A stretch of 64,000 bases of DNA from contig WSXU01000003.1 of assembly GCA_009773455.1 (NCBI GenBank), positions 124,001 through 188,000 on the forward strand. The letters run 5' to 3'. The translations under genes were made by a program, and so were the position numbers. Under the pieces are notes generated by a model. The model made no database searches. It was given only the letters and a program-made list of their open reading frames with translations, and was not told the origin of the DNA. This document shows positions 16,805-25,637 of the stretch, piece after piece. This DNA is from Bacteroidota bacterium. GTDB lineage: Bacteria > Bacteroidota > Bacteroidia > Bacteroidales > Lentimicrobiaceae. Positions within the stretch are counted from its first letter, which is position 1. Every line of letters starts with the position of its first letter.

Positions 16805-17875
16805 ATGTCGGAGAATAAGCTTTCAGAAATCAGGGATTTTGACTCGACCAGTCTCGGAATGTTTCTCTTTACCTGGCGTAAACACCTGATAATTATTAGT
16901 TTAGCGGCTGCAATACTGGCGGTTGTTTTTTCATCCTCCTATTTCATCACCCCGCTGTACAAGTCTTCCGTTGTATTGTTTCCTGTTTCCAGTAATTCTG
17001 TCTCCAAGGCACTTCTTTCCGATCAGACCCCGGCAAAATCTGATATTCTGGAATTCGGTGAAGATGAGCAGACAGAACAGATGTTGCAGATTCTGAGTTC
17101 CAGTGTCATCCGCGACAAGGTTGTTCAGAAGTTTAACCTGATGGAGCATTATGGAATCAACCCTTCATCGGACTACAAATACACCAGCTTATTCAAAGAA
17201 TACGAAAGCAACATAACCTTTCGCCGTACCGAATTCATGGCAGTCAAAATTACAGTGCTTGACCGTGACCCTCAAATGGCTGCCGATATTGCCAATACCA
17301 TTTCTGAATTGCTTGATTCCACAAAAAATGCCATGCAGCGTGAAAGGGCTGTAAAGGGATTTAAAATTGTTGAGCAGGAGTACAACAGGTTACAAACCGA
17401 AATCAATGTCAAGGAAGATTCTCTGAAGAAGATCAGGGAAGCGGGGGTTTTTGATTATGAATCACAATCAGAGATGATTAATCAACAGCTTGCCATTGAA
17501 ATTGCACATGGCAATTCACGTGGGATTAAAGCCTTGGAAGACCGGCTGGAAGTTTTGGCTGAGTATGGTGGTGCCTATGTGTCGTTGCGTGATCAGCTTG
17601 AACATGAAAAGAAGCAGTTAAGCTACCTTAAAGCCAGGTTTGAAGAAGCAAAAGTTGACGCAGAGGAAAACCTTCCCCAGAAGTTTGTTGTGGAATCCGC
17701 CTTCAAGGCTGAGAAGAAAACATATCCTGTAAGGTGGATTATCGTCCTTGTCGCTACCCTCGCAGCATTTTTTATATCAGTATTGATTATCATCAGTATT
17801 GAGAAATTCGCTAAACCGGGGACATTAAAAAAAAAACTACTTTTTCAGAGAAAAGAAGAATCAATTTCAGCATAA
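16805..17875 (+). CDS. Wzz-like polysaccharide chain-length protein, first of two
   Basis: A 356-residue inner-membrane protein with two hydrophobic segments (about 28-50 and 312-336) flanking a large periplasmic domain with long helices (about 195-290), the plan of Wzz/PCP chain-length regulators. The C-terminal KTYPVRW before TM2 corresponds to the Pro-rich region of the family. It has no tyrosine-kinase domain. The protein and the next one are clear paralogues: they share EQMLQ, VQKFNL/HY, DYESQ and a K-TxPVRW block at matching positions. Stop and next start overlap by one base (TAATG), so the two are translationally coupled and probably made in equal amounts. Confidence 0.85.
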   Translation: MSENKLSEIRDFDSTSLGMFLFTWRKHLIIISLAAAILAVVFSSSYFITPLYKSSVVLFPVSSNSVSKALLSDQTPAKSDILEFGEDEQTEQMLQILSSSVIRDKVVQKFNLMEHYGINPSSDYKYTSLFKEYESNITFRRTEFMAVKITVLDRDPQMAADIANTISELLDSTKNAMQRERAVKGFKIVEQEYNRLQTEINVKEDSLKKIREAGVFDYESQSEMINQQLAIEIAHGNSRGIKALEDRLEVLAEYGGAYVSLRDQLEHEKKQLSYLKARFEEAKVDAEENLPQKFVVESAFKAEKKTYPVRWIIVLVATLAAFFISVLIIISIEKFAKPGTLKKKLLFQRKEESISA

Positions 17876-18873
17876 TGGACAACGTTAAGCCAACCATGGA
17901 AAATTATTTCAGTAACATTCATCTGATGAGGATTTTCATCAAATGGAAGTGGCATATGCTCATCATTGCATCTGTGGCAGCGCTCCTTGCATTTGTCTTT
18001 TCAGGTTCCTATTTCGTTAAGCCAAGGTTTAAGTCATTTGCCCTGGTTTATCCTTCCAATATTGCCCCCTATTCTGACGAAAGTGAGTCAGAGCAGATGT
18101 TGCAGTGGCTTCAATCCACCGATATCAAAGACAGTATAATTCAAAAATTCAATCTTGCAAAGCATTACCGCATCGACACCGCTTACCGGTATTACTATTC
18201 AACCATGAATTATCTTTACAATGAAAATGTTAAGATAAACAAAACCCAGTGGGAATCAATAGAAATTGAGGTTATGGATACGGATCCGGTGATAGCCAGG
18301 GATATGGTATTGTCTATCATTGATTTCTGCAATAAAAAGATCAGGAGAATTCACCGTGATAAATACTTTGAAGTTGTGGTCAGCCTTGGCCGGTCCATGC
18401 AGGAACAAAAAGCACAGCTCGACAGTGTTGAAAAACAATTGTCAGACCTTCGCATCAACTATGAACTGATCGATTACGAATCACAGGCCCGCGAAATAAC
18501 CCGTGGTTACCTTCGTACGGCAGATGGCTCAAACTCTACCAATATCAATATGAAGGATGTTCTTCGGATGAAATCAAATTTTGAGCAGAATGCCGGAAAA
18601 ATGGCTATTCTTACCCAGAGACGCAACGATATTCTTCATAATTATGCTGAATTTGAATTAAAATACGATCAGGCTTATTATGATGCTCAAAAGGAATTCA
18701 CATTTACAAACGTAGTTACTCCGCCTTTTGTAGCCGACAAGAAAACTTTTCCGGTCAGATGGCTGATCATGGTATATGCTGTATTCGCCTCTGTTTTCTT
18801 CTCATTAGTGATTATTTCAATCATCGAAAACCGCAAGATAAACGATGAATTGAAGAATCTTGCGAAGGGTTAA
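17875..18873 (+). CDS. Wzz-like polysaccharide chain-length protein, second of two
   Basis: A 332-residue paralogue of the preceding protein: two membrane segments (about 22-44 and 295-318), a periplasmic helical domain with coiled-coil tendency (about 160-270), and the same landmark blocks (SEQMLQWLQS, IIQKFNLAKHYRI, LIDYESQAREI, DKKTFPVRW). Together they may form a mixed oligomer that sets the length of the polysaccharide; this is inference from pairing. It starts in the stop codon of its neighbour and ends 34 bases before the ligase gene. Confidence 0.83.
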   Translation: MDNVKPTMENYFSNIHLMRIFIKWKWHMLIIASVAALLAFVFSGSYFVKPRFKSFALVYPSNIAPYSDESESEQMLQWLQSTDIKDSIIQKFNLAKHYRIDTAYRYYYSTMNYLYNENVKINKTQWESIEIEVMDTDPVIARDMVLSIIDFCNKKIRRIHRDKYFEVVVSLGRSMQEQKAQLDSVEKQLSDLRINYELIDYESQAREITRGYLRTADGSNSTNINMKDVLRMKSNFEQNAGKMAILTQRRNDILHNYAEFELKYDQAYYDAQKEFTFTNVVTPPFVADKKTFPVRWLIMVYAVFASVFFSLVIISIIENRKINDELKNLAKG

Positions 18874-18907
18874 TTTTGATTATGAGCTGTAATCAAAACT
18901 ACTCAAG

Positions 18908-20386
18908 GTGCTAGCAAACATTAAAATCAAGTGGTTTTACCTTTTAAGCGGACTTTTCATTCTGCTTAATACTTTATTTCTCGTCAGGGAATTATATTGG
19001 GGTTTTCTTATCCCTCTTGCCATTGTTATCGGTCTGATGTATATTTTCTGGCTCGATAAACTCATTCTTCTTATTGTTCTGGCTGTTCCGGTTTCAGTCA
19101 ACATCGCTGATTCTGAACTGGGAATCGGCATCTCGCTTCCATCTGAACCACTGATGGTGGGCGTTATGCTGCTCTTTTTACTTAAAACCCTGTTTAACGG
19201 AAAATACGATAGGAGTATCCTCCGGCATCCGGTAACCATTGTCATATTTTTCAACCTTTTCTGGCTGCTTATCACCAGCATAACCAGTGAAATACCCCTT
19301 GTGTCTTTTAAATTTCTTGTCGCAAGATTATGGTTTGTCATCCCGTTTTATTTTCTGGGGATCGCTTTATTCAAGGATGTCAGGAACATCACAAGGTTTA
19401 ACTGGCTTTATGCAGCCACCCTGGTGGTGGTCATCATCTATACCACCGTTCATCATTCTGAATACGGATTTGCCGAAAAGCAGGGCCACTGGGTTATGAA
19501 ACCATTCTATAATGACCATACAGCCTATGGGGGAATTCTGGCATTCTTTCTTCCTGTTTTTGCAGGATATGCATTGAATAAACTCAGGTCAAAAACATAC
19601 AGACTTTATGCCCTCATTATTTCCGTTACATTGCTGGGAGCGCTTTACCTTTCATTCAGCCGTGCTGCCTGGGTGAGTGTGGCTGTTGCTCTGATTGTGA
19701 TGGTGCTGATTGTTTACAAAATACGATTCAGGTGGATAATGTCAGGGATCGTTATTCTTATTGCCTCATTTTATTTGTTTCAGGACCAGATTCTATACTC
19801 GCTGGAGAAAAACAAGCAGGATTCATCGGCCAATTTTATCGAGCATGTTCAATCGATATACAACATCTCTTCCGATGCATCCAATCTTGAACGCATCAAC
19901 CGATGGCAATCGGCATTCAGGATGTTTGGCGAAAGACCTGTATTCGGATGGGGGCCTGGTACTTACCAGTTTATTTATGCCCCTTTCCAGAGATCAAAGG
20001 AGCGTACCATCATCAGTACAAATGCGGGTGATATGGGTAATGCCCACAGCGAATACATCGGGCCTCTTTCCGAACAGGGTGTTCCGGGGCTGATCAGTAT
20101 CTTATCGCTGATTGTTGTGATTCTGATCACTGGAATTCGTGTATACAGAAAAGCCAGAAACAAGGAAATCAGGTTATTCAGCCTTCTTTCAGTTCTTGCA
20201 CTGGTTACCTATTTTATCCACGGATTGCTCAACAACTTCCTCGATACAGACAAGGCATCTGTTCCTTTCTGGGGCTTCTTTGCCATGATCGTTGCCATGG
20301 ACCTTTATCACAAGGATAAAGAGGAGGTTTACAATACCCTTCCTGAACCGGAAGAAGGGACCGCCACCCCTGCCGAAAAACCCTGA
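18908..20386 (+). CDS. O-antigen ligase / Wzy-C family membrane protein
   Basis: A 492-residue protein with about 12 hydrophobic helices and the large periplasmic loop of the WaaL/Wzy_C superfamily. The loop holds the motif region GWGPGTYQFIYAPF ... NAHSEYIGPLSEQGVPGL, with the His of NAHSEY matching the residue required in WaaL ligases. It should join the finished polysaccharide to lipid A-core, or else polymerise it (Wzy); sequence alone does not separate these. The start is a GTG at 18908, since no in-frame ATG precedes the first helix. Last gene of the flippase-led operon. The C-terminal tail (about 30 residues) is acidic and Pro-rich. Confidence 0.82.
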   Translation: MLANIKIKWFYLLSGLFILLNTLFLVRELYWGFLIPLAIVIGLMYIFWLDKLILLIVLAVPVSVNIADSELGIGISLPSEPLMVGVMLLFLLKTLFNGKYDRSILRHPVTIVIFFNLFWLLITSITSEIPLVSFKFLVARLWFVIPFYFLGIALFKDVRNITRFNWLYAATLVVVIIYTTVHHSEYGFAEKQGHWVMKPFYNDHTAYGGILAFFLPVFAGYALNKLRSKTYRLYALIISVTLLGALYLSFSRAAWVSVAVALIVMVLIVYKIRFRWIMSGIVILIASFYLFQDQILYSLEKNKQDSSANFIEHVQSIYNISSDASNLERINRWQSAFRMFGERPVFGWGPGTYQFIYAPFQRSKERTIISTNAGDMGNAHSEYIGPLSEQGVPGLISILSLIVVILITGIRVYRKARNKEIRLFSLLSVLALVTYFIHGLLNNFLDTDKASVPFWGFFAMIVAMDLYHKDKEEVYNTLPEPEEGTATPAEKP

Positions 20387-20619
20387 TCAGTTTATTTTCA
20401 CTCCTGACCTTCAGGGTTGTAACATCTGGTAGCTTTTCACGTCTATTCAATGAGTTCTGTCAGAAAATCCGTTTATTTCCGTACAGTGGTGCGTCCATAA
20501 TTGAACGTTCCGCGAGTATCAGAATTTGATTTTTTGATATATAAACACTCATATCAGCCAGTTATGTAATTGGCATATTGTTTGAACAGAAGAGTGTAAA
20601 AAATAAATGAACCCCGGAT

Positions 20620-20928
20620 ATGCGAATTAATCTCAAAGCCAATGAAGTGGTCATCAAAGCGACCGATACCCTTCATACATCAGGAACCGACGAAACAAAA
20701 GGAAAGCTCATCATGACAAACCAACGACTTTATTTTAAGTCGTTGAAATCCGGGGAAGATCACAGGAACTTTGAAATTTTACCCGGCGAGATCCGGGATA
20801 TTTTGTTTTACAATGTGTTAAGTATTATCCCAAGGGGACTTGACCTTGTTACTTCCGACGGGAAGAAACTCCGGTTCTCGATGAAAAACAGAAAAGAGTG
20901 GTGCAGGCAGATTGCACTGATGGGATAA
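20620..20928 (+). CDS. Small GRAM-like domain protein
   Basis: A 102-residue soluble protein with no signal peptide. The pattern TDETKGKLIMTNQRLYFKSL, then FEILPGEIRDILFYNVLSIIPRGLDLVTSDGKKLRFSM, matches the GRAM/PH-like fold: a strand, the 'G-x-L-x-L-T-x-x-R-L-x-F' core, and a second sheet ending in xxRxxW. GRAM-like domains bind lipids or proteins at membranes in eukaryotes; bacterial single-domain members are uncharacterised. It stands alone between the ligase gene and the convergent lpxD-like gene. The fold call is moderate; function is unknown. Confidence 0.65.
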   Translation: MRINLKANEVVIKATDTLHTSGTDETKGKLIMTNQRLYFKSLKSGEDHRNFEILPGEIRDILFYNVLSIIPRGLDLVTSDGKKLRFSMKNRKEWCRQIALMG

Positions 20929-20945
20929 CCTTTATTAAAGGAAAA

Positions 20946-21887
20946 TCAGAGAATTTTGGCACTTAGTTTTTCAAGCAGGCCGGGGAGTTGACGTAAAGCA
21001 GCCAGTTCACGCCATTTTTTTCTGGCTTCTTCGGCCGGAATGCCAAAATAGGTTTTTCCCCCTTCCAGATCCTTGCCAACCCCTGAGGTGGCCAGCACAA
21101 TGGCTCCCTTGCCGATAACAAGGTCTTTGTTGATTACAACTCTTCCCCACAGGATAACATCATCTTCAATCCGGGTAACACCGGCAATGGCACAGTGTGA
21201 GCCGATCAGACAATTGGCACCGATATAGGTGTCGTGACCAACCTGAACATGGTTATCAAATTTTGTTCCCCTTCCGATAAAAGTGTCGCCCGAAACGCCC
21301 CTGTCAATGGCACAAAGTGCTCCGACTTCAACATTATCGCTTAGGACAACCCGTCCGCATGATTCAAACTTTCGGTATCCTTCAGGCTTGCGCTGGAAAT
21401 AATATCCGTCGGCTCCGATCACAGCGCCTGAGTGAATAATCACATTATCACCGATTTCAGTATGATCATATATGGTAGCATTGGCATGGATGATGCAGTT
21501 TGTACCAATGGTTACATGATTTCCGACAAAGGCATTCGGCTGTATAACAGTTCCTTCACCTATCCTGGCAGATGGAGATACCGATGTACTGGCCGGCTCA
21601 AAGGGTCTGAATTTTTTAATCAGTGAAACAAAGGCAGCAAAAGGATCTGCATGAAAAAGCAATGCTTTCCCCTCGGGACATTCCACTTCTTTATTGATCA
21701 GAATAGTAGTCGCATTCGAATTAAGTGCTTTATCGTAATATTTCGGGTGGTCAACAAAGGTCAGGTCGCCTGCTTCAACCATGTGGATCTCATTGATGCC
21801 ACTGATCATAAAGTCAGGATCACCGGTAAATCCGGCACCTGTCATTTTTGCAATTTCTTCAATTCGGAGGGGAGGAGATAATTTCAT
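20946..21887 (-). CDS. LpxD-like left-handed beta-helix acyltransferase (second copy)
   Basis: A 313-residue protein: an N-terminal LpxD-type domain (1-100; ISGINEIHMVEAGDLTFVDHPKYYDKAL), then hexapeptide repeats forming a left-handed beta-helix (105-270), and a C-terminal helix. The catalytic-type His is kept in HVQVGHDTYIG. LpxD adds the N-linked 3-hydroxyacyl chain to UDP-3-O-acylglucosamine in lipid A synthesis. This is the second such gene in the window: the complete lpxD at 25638 is 340 residues and sits with lpxC and lpxA. This shorter form carries GADGYYFQRKPEGYRKFE where the other has GADGFGFAPQSDNQYQKV, so substrate may differ. It lies after the efp terminator, with no obvious promoter of its own. 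Confidence 0.8.
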   Translation of the reverse strand: MKLSPPLRIEEIAKMTGAGFTGDPDFMISGINEIHMVEAGDLTFVDHPKYYDKALNSNATTILINKEVECPEGKALLFHADPFAAFVSLIKKFRPFEPASTSVSPSARIGEGTVIQPNAFVGNHVTIGTNCIIHANATIYDHTEIGDNVIIHSGAVIGADGYYFQRKPEGYRKFESCGRVVLSDNVEVGALCAIDRGVSGDTFIGRGTKFDNHVQVGHDTYIGANCLIGSHCAIAGVTRIEDDVILWGRVVINKDLVIGKGAIVLATSGVGKDLEGGKTYFGIPAEEARKKWRELAALRQLPGLLEKLSAKIL

Positions 21888-21904
21888 AACCGGATATTAA
21901 CTGT

Positions 21905-21939
21905 AAAAAAAACCGGGCTTTTGCATGGCAGGCCCGGTT
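21905..21939 (-). terminator. Intrinsic terminator after efp
   Basis: On the minus strand AACCGGGC (21939-21932) pairs with GCCCGGTT (21918-21911) around a 13-base loop, followed by a run of T from the A-tract at 21905-21910. It lies 18 bases past the efp stop and upstream of the lpxD-like gene. Confidence 0.8.
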
Positions 21940-21957
21940 AATTGATTTGAAGTACAA

Positions 21958-22524
21958 TCAGGATTTAACTCTTTCTGAATATTCACTGGTGCGTGTGTCA
22001 ACTTTGATCCGTTCACCCTCATTGATAAACAGGGGAACATTCACTATGGCACCGGTATCTACTGTGGCTTTTTTAAGGGTATTGGTGGCAGTATCACCCC
22101 TGAGTCCCGGTTCGGTATAAGTAACGGTCAGCTCAACAAAAGGTGGCAGGTCACAATTGAGCGGGGTTTCGGTTTCGGCATGAAACAGGATTTCAACAGC
22201 CTGACCTTCCTTGAGAAACTGGGGGGCATTGATGATGGTTTCTTCAATGGATACCTGATCATAGGTTTCACTATGCATGAAATTGTACCCGTTGTCATCC
22301 TTGTAAAGATACTGGTATGGCCTGCGTTCAACACGGGCTACATCAATCTTGACACCAGCACTGAAAGTATTGGGGATGACCTTGCCGGTTTTCAGGTTCC
22401 TGAGTTTGGTTCTGACGAATGCGGCACCTTTTCCGGGTTTAACATGCTGGAATTCAACAATGGCAAAAAGTTCACCATTGAATTCAATACAAAGGCCATT
22501 CTTAAAATCAGCTGTTGTTGCCAT
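21958..22524 (-). CDS. efp: Translation elongation factor P
   Basis: EF-P enters the ribosomal E site and rescues ribosomes stalled on consecutive prolines. The protein is 188 residues, the standard length, with the KOW-like N-terminal domain, a middle OB domain ([28 protein letters not shown]) and a C-terminal OB domain ([25 protein letters not shown]). The loop that reaches the peptidyl-transferase centre reads [12 protein letters not shown], with Lys32 at the tip, equivalent to modified Lys34 of E. coli; no modification enzyme is in the window. The proline-rich surface proteins nearby would be natural clients, though this is inference. It has its own strong promoter and terminator, despite lying just after the ABC ATPase gene. 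Confidence 0.97.
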   Translation of the reverse strand: MATTADFKNGLCIEFNGELFAIVEFQHVKPGKGAAFVRTKLRNLKTGKVIPNTFSAGVKIDVARVERRPYQYLYKDDNGYNFMHSETYDQVSIEETIINAPQFLKEGQAVEILFHAETETPLNCDLPPFVELTVTYTEPGLRGDTATNTLKKATVDTGAIVNVPLFINEGERIKVDTRTSEYSERVKS

Positions 22525-22551
22525 ATAATCTGGTATTTAATTTTGAGGGTG

Positions 22552-22581
22552 CAAAGGTAAAAATTTCTTGTAGAACCACAA
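22552..22581 (-). promoter_or_regulatory. efp promoter
   Basis: On the minus strand TTG (22581-22579), 19 bases, TACCTTTG (22559-22552). The leader to the ATG at 22524 would be about 20-25 bases. Confidence 0.75.
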
Positions 22582-22634
22582 GAACTAAATTTCCCGAATA
22601 TTCGGGAAAGGCATCTTCTATGTCCGGGATATCG

Positions 22635-23294
22635 TTAAAACAGGTGCCCAATCGTTTCTGGCCGGGGAGCTTTCTTGTAATCTTCGAGCCTGATCTGCTC
22701 GGTGCAGAATCCATACTCTTCCGCTACTGAGTTAGAACTTACAACCACCAGCCTGTCACGTATATTTTTGTCTACCAGATCTTTATACCAATCAATGGCC
22801 GACCGGTCGAGATTTGAGACAGGTTCATCCAGCAGCAATACCGGTGTATCACTCATAATGGCCAGCGCAAGTTTCAGCCGTTGTTTCATACCTGATGAGA
22901 AATACTTCAGGGGCTTGTTGGCACTGTGCTCCAGCTGACATAACCTCACGAGCTCTGGTGCTGTCATATTCCTGATCAGGGGTTTTAGCCTCCGGTGAAA
23001 AGAAATCATCTCGGTCAGGGTGAATTCTTCGATCAGTTCGATGTATGGGGCTGCAATCGACATCAGCCTGAAAGCATGCTCAGGCCTCACCACATTTCCT
23101 TCCATCAAATAGCTGATGCTACCTGTTGTTGGCATGATAGCCGATGAGATGACCTGTAGCAGGGTTGATTTGCCTGATCCGTTGGAGCCAAGAATAACGG
23201 TAGCCTTGCCAGATGAAAACGTATGACCGAGACCGCTGAAGATCCAGTCTTCGTTGTATTGTTTTCCGGCTTTTTCAAGGATTATTTCCAACAT
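22635..23294 (-). CDS. ABC transporter ATP-binding protein
   Basis: A 219-residue ATPase subunit with Walker A GSNGSGKST (about 37-45), signature SSGMKQRLKLA (about 132-142) and Walker B PVLLLDEPVSNLD. The short size and SSGM signature resemble the CcmA/ABC-2 exporter group. No permease gene is next to it, so the partner must be elsewhere. It follows lpxA by 61 bases on the same strand and precedes efp; its link to lipid A genes may simply be positional. Substrate is unknown. Confidence 0.85.
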   Translation of the reverse strand: MLEIILEKAGKQYNEDWIFSGLGHTFSSGKATVILGSNGSGKSTLLQVISSAIMPTTGSISYLMEGNVVRPEHAFRLMSIAAPYIELIEEFTLTEMISFHRRLKPLIRNMTAPELVRLCQLEHSANKPLKYFSSGMKQRLKLALAIMSDTPVLLLDEPVSNLDRSAIDWYKDLVDKNIRDRLVVVSSNSVAEEYGFCTEQIRLEDYKKAPRPETIGHLF

Positions 23295-23355
23295 TGCTAT
23301 TTGAGTTCTGGCAGTGAGAAACTGAGTTTGAGCCTGATCGGCGGCTCAGAAAAAA

Positions 23356-24141
23356 TTAAATCTGTTTGGAATATCCTCTCATAATACCCCTGCTCGACTT
23401 GGCGATGAAGGAGATGATCTCGTCGCGTTCCGAGGTAGCCGGCAGGTTTGCTTCAATGTATTCCAGGGCCTGGCTGACGTTATTGCCACGAAGATAGATG
23501 TACCGGTAAATATCCTGGATCTCGCTGATTTTTTCAGGAGTAAAACCCCGGCGGCGCAGGCCGATGGAATTGATCCCAACATACGACAGCGGCTCCCTGG
23601 CTGCTTTTGTAAAAGGGGGTACATCCTTGCGCACAAGAGATCCGCCTGAGATCATGACATGGGCACCGATGTTAACAAACTGATGAACAGCCGACAGTCC
23701 GCCAATGATTGCCCAGTCATCAACCATAATATGCCCAGCCAGGGTGGCTGCATTGGCCAGAATAACATTGTTGCCGACGATACAGTCATGCGCAACATGC
23801 ACGTACGCCATCAGAAGGCAGTTATTGCCTATCACAGTCTCATAATTGGCTTTGGTTCCCCTGTTGATCGTAACAAATTCACGGATTACGGTATTATCGC
23901 CGATTCTGACAATGCTATCTTCATTATTGAACTTAAGGTCCTGGGGGATGGCTGCGATGACGGCTCCGGGGAATATTTTACAGTTTTTGCCAATCCTGGC
24001 GCCTTCCATAATGGTCACATTGGATCCGATCCAGGTGCCTTCGCCGATTTCCACATTTTTTTCTATGTTGACAAAGGGTTCAATAACTGTATTCTTGGCT
24101 ACTTTCGCCTGGGGATGAACGTATGCTAAAGGTTGATTCAT
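23356..24141 (-). CDS. lpxA: Acyl-ACP--UDP-N-acetylglucosamine O-acyltransferase
   Basis: First enzyme of lipid A synthesis; transfers a 3-hydroxyacyl chain from ACP to UDP-GlcNAc in the cytoplasm. Starting at the ATG at 24141 gives 261 residues (family norm 255-265) beginning MNQPLAYVHPQAKVAKNTVI; a longer frame would reach back into lpxC-fabZ and was rejected. Hexapeptide repeats run from about 8 to 185 (left-handed beta-helix); the catalytic His is in YVHVAHDCIVGNN; the C-terminal helical part includes GINSIGLRRRGF, diagnostic of LpxA. It starts one base after the stop of lpxC-fabZ, so translation is coupled. Confidence 0.95.
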   Translation of the reverse strand: MNQPLAYVHPQAKVAKNTVIEPFVNIEKNVEIGEGTWIGSNVTIMEGARIGKNCKIFPGAVIAAIPQDLKFNNEDSIVRIGDNTVIREFVTINRGTKANYETVIGNNCLLMAYVHVAHDCIVGNNVILANAATLAGHIMVDDWAIIGGLSAVHQFVNIGAHVMISGGSLVRKDVPPFTKAAREPLSYVGINSIGLRRRGFTPEKISEIQDIYRYIYLRGNNVSQALEYIEANLPATSERDEIISFIAKSSRGIMRGYSKQI

Positions 24142-24142
24142 A

Positions 24143-25543
24143 TCAGCTGGTTGGTTTTTTTGAAATCTGAGCCATAAGCTCGGCTTCGGTAACAACTTTG
24201 TTTCCTACATAAGCTGTTCCGCGCATGTGACTGATACCCCTGCGGAAAGGTGAAATCAGTTCAAGATGAAAAATGAGGGTATCGCCGGGCACTACTTTTT
24301 GCCTGAAGCGCACATTCTCAATCTTCATAAAATAAGTGATATAGTTTTCGGGATCAGGAACCGAACTTAGGACAAAGATGCCCCCGGTTTGTGCCATGGC
24401 TTCAACGATGAGTACACCCGGCATTACAGGTTCATCGGGAAAATGTCCGACAAAAAAGCCCTCGTTCATGGTAACATTCTTCAGGCCAACCACATCATGG
24501 TCGCTCATATTAAGGATCTTGTCGACCAGGAGAAACGGCGGACGGTGGGGCAATATCCTCCTGATGTCGTTGATATCATAAAGCGGCGGTTTTTTCAGAT
24601 CATAATGCGGAATTGCCGGTTGCGACAGTTCGTTTTTAATGTGATGTTTGATTATCCTGGCAAAGTTTGTATTGGCGTTATGCCCGGGCCTGCTGGCTAT
24701 CACATGTCCTTGGATCCTCATGCCTACAAGCGAAAGGTCTCCGATGACATCCAACAGTTTGTGGCGTGCCGGCTCATTGGCAAAATGAAGTTCAAGGTTA
24801 TTGAGAATACCTTCCTTGAGAACCTCAACCCTGGGTTTGTTGAAAAATTTAGCCAAACGGTCAAGTTCATCCTGTGCGATCAAGCGGTTAACAAAAACAA
24901 TGGCGTTGCTCAGGTCTCCGCCCTTGATCAGGTTATTCTGTATCAGGTATTCCAGCTCATGCAGGAAAACAAATGTCCTGCAGTTGGCGATTTCTTCCGC
25001 AAACTCGCTGATATGGCTCAAATGGGCATTCTGCGTGCCAAGAACCTTGGTGTCATAATCGATCATGACGGAAACCTTATAGGTGTCGTCGGGAAGGATC
25101 AGCAATTCAATATTCTTTTCGGGATCAGAAAATCGCAGAATTTCAGTTATCTTAAAGTACTGCCTCTCTGCATTCTGTTCAACGATACCTGATTTCTTAA
25201 TGGCTTCAACATAGTAGCGTGAACTTCCGTCAAGAATCGGGGTTTCAGTGCAGTCGATGTCGATCAGTACATTGTCGAGGTCCATTCCGGTAAGGGCAGC
25301 CAGCACATGTTCGATAGTGCTCACCCTGGTTCCGTTGTGCTCAATGGTTGTACCCCTTGAGGTATCAACCACATAATCAGCATCGGCATCGATCACCGGT
25401 TGCCCCGGTAGATCTATCCTGCGGAATTTGAACCCGTGATTTTCGGGAGCCGGCCTGAAAGTCAATGTCACTTCCTGGCCTGTATGGAGACCTGCTCCGG
25501 ATACGGTGATGGTCTCTTTTAAGGTTTTTTGTTTTTCTGACAT
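24143..25543 (-). CDS. lpxC-fabZ: Fused UDP-3-O-acyl-GlcNAc deacetylase / 3-hydroxyacyl-ACP dehydratase
   Basis: A 466-residue two-domain enzyme, a fusion typical of Bacteroidota. The N-terminal LpxC domain (about 1-305) performs the committed zinc-dependent deacetylation in lipid A synthesis: GAGLHTG, zinc His in IEHVLAALTGMDLDN, ILDGSSRYYVEAI, and the His and Asp of ARHKLLDVIGDL. The C-terminal FabZ domain (about 320-466) dehydrates 3-hydroxyacyl-ACP in fatty-acid elongation: LPHRPPFLLVDKIL, then GHFPDEPVMPGVLIVEAMAQ with the catalytic His and Glu. The two compete for the same 3-hydroxyacyl-ACP pool, so fusion may tie membrane phospholipid and lipid A synthesis. It lies 94 bases after lpxD and one base before lpxA. 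A TAAATTTG -7 element precedes the ATG. Confidence 0.97.
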   Translation of the reverse strand: MSEKQKTLKETITVSGAGLHTGQEVTLTFRPAPENHGFKFRRIDLPGQPVIDADADYVVDTSRGTTIEHNGTRVSTIEHVLAALTGMDLDNVLIDIDCTETPILDGSSRYYVEAIKKSGIVEQNAERQYFKITEILRFSDPEKNIELLILPDDTYKVSVMIDYDTKVLGTQNAHLSHISEFAEEIANCRTFVFLHELEYLIQNNLIKGGDLSNAIVFVNRLIAQDELDRLAKFFNKPRVEVLKEGILNNLELHFANEPARHKLLDVIGDLSLVGMRIQGHVIASRPGHNANTNFARIIKHHIKNELSQPAIPHYDLKKPPLYDINDIRRILPHRPPFLLVDKILNMSDHDVVGLKNVTMNEGFFVGHFPDEPVMPGVLIVEAMAQTGGIFVLSSVPDPENYITYFMKIENVRFRQKVVPGDTLIFHLELISPFRRGISHMRGTAYVGNKVVTEAELMAQISKKPTS

Positions 25544-25551
25544 ACGGCTGG

Positions 25552-25559
25552 CAAATTTA
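25552..25559 (-). promoter_or_regulatory. -7 element before lpxC-fabZ
   Basis: TAAATTTG on the minus strand, eight bases before the ATG at 25543. No TTG is present at the expected distance, so an internal promoter is possible but not certain. Confidence 0.4.
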
Positions 25560-25637
25560 GTGTTTTTTTTAATCCGGTGGCTTCTGATTAATTATCAGGT
25601 AATCAGTAATATAAATATTGTCAGGATACTGATTTGT

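Noticed and set aside
24389-25192. 267-codon open frame on the plus strand opposite lpxC-fabZ
   Set aside because: It lies wholly opposite a gene with full motif support and has no family features; it is a by-product of the other strand's codon use.
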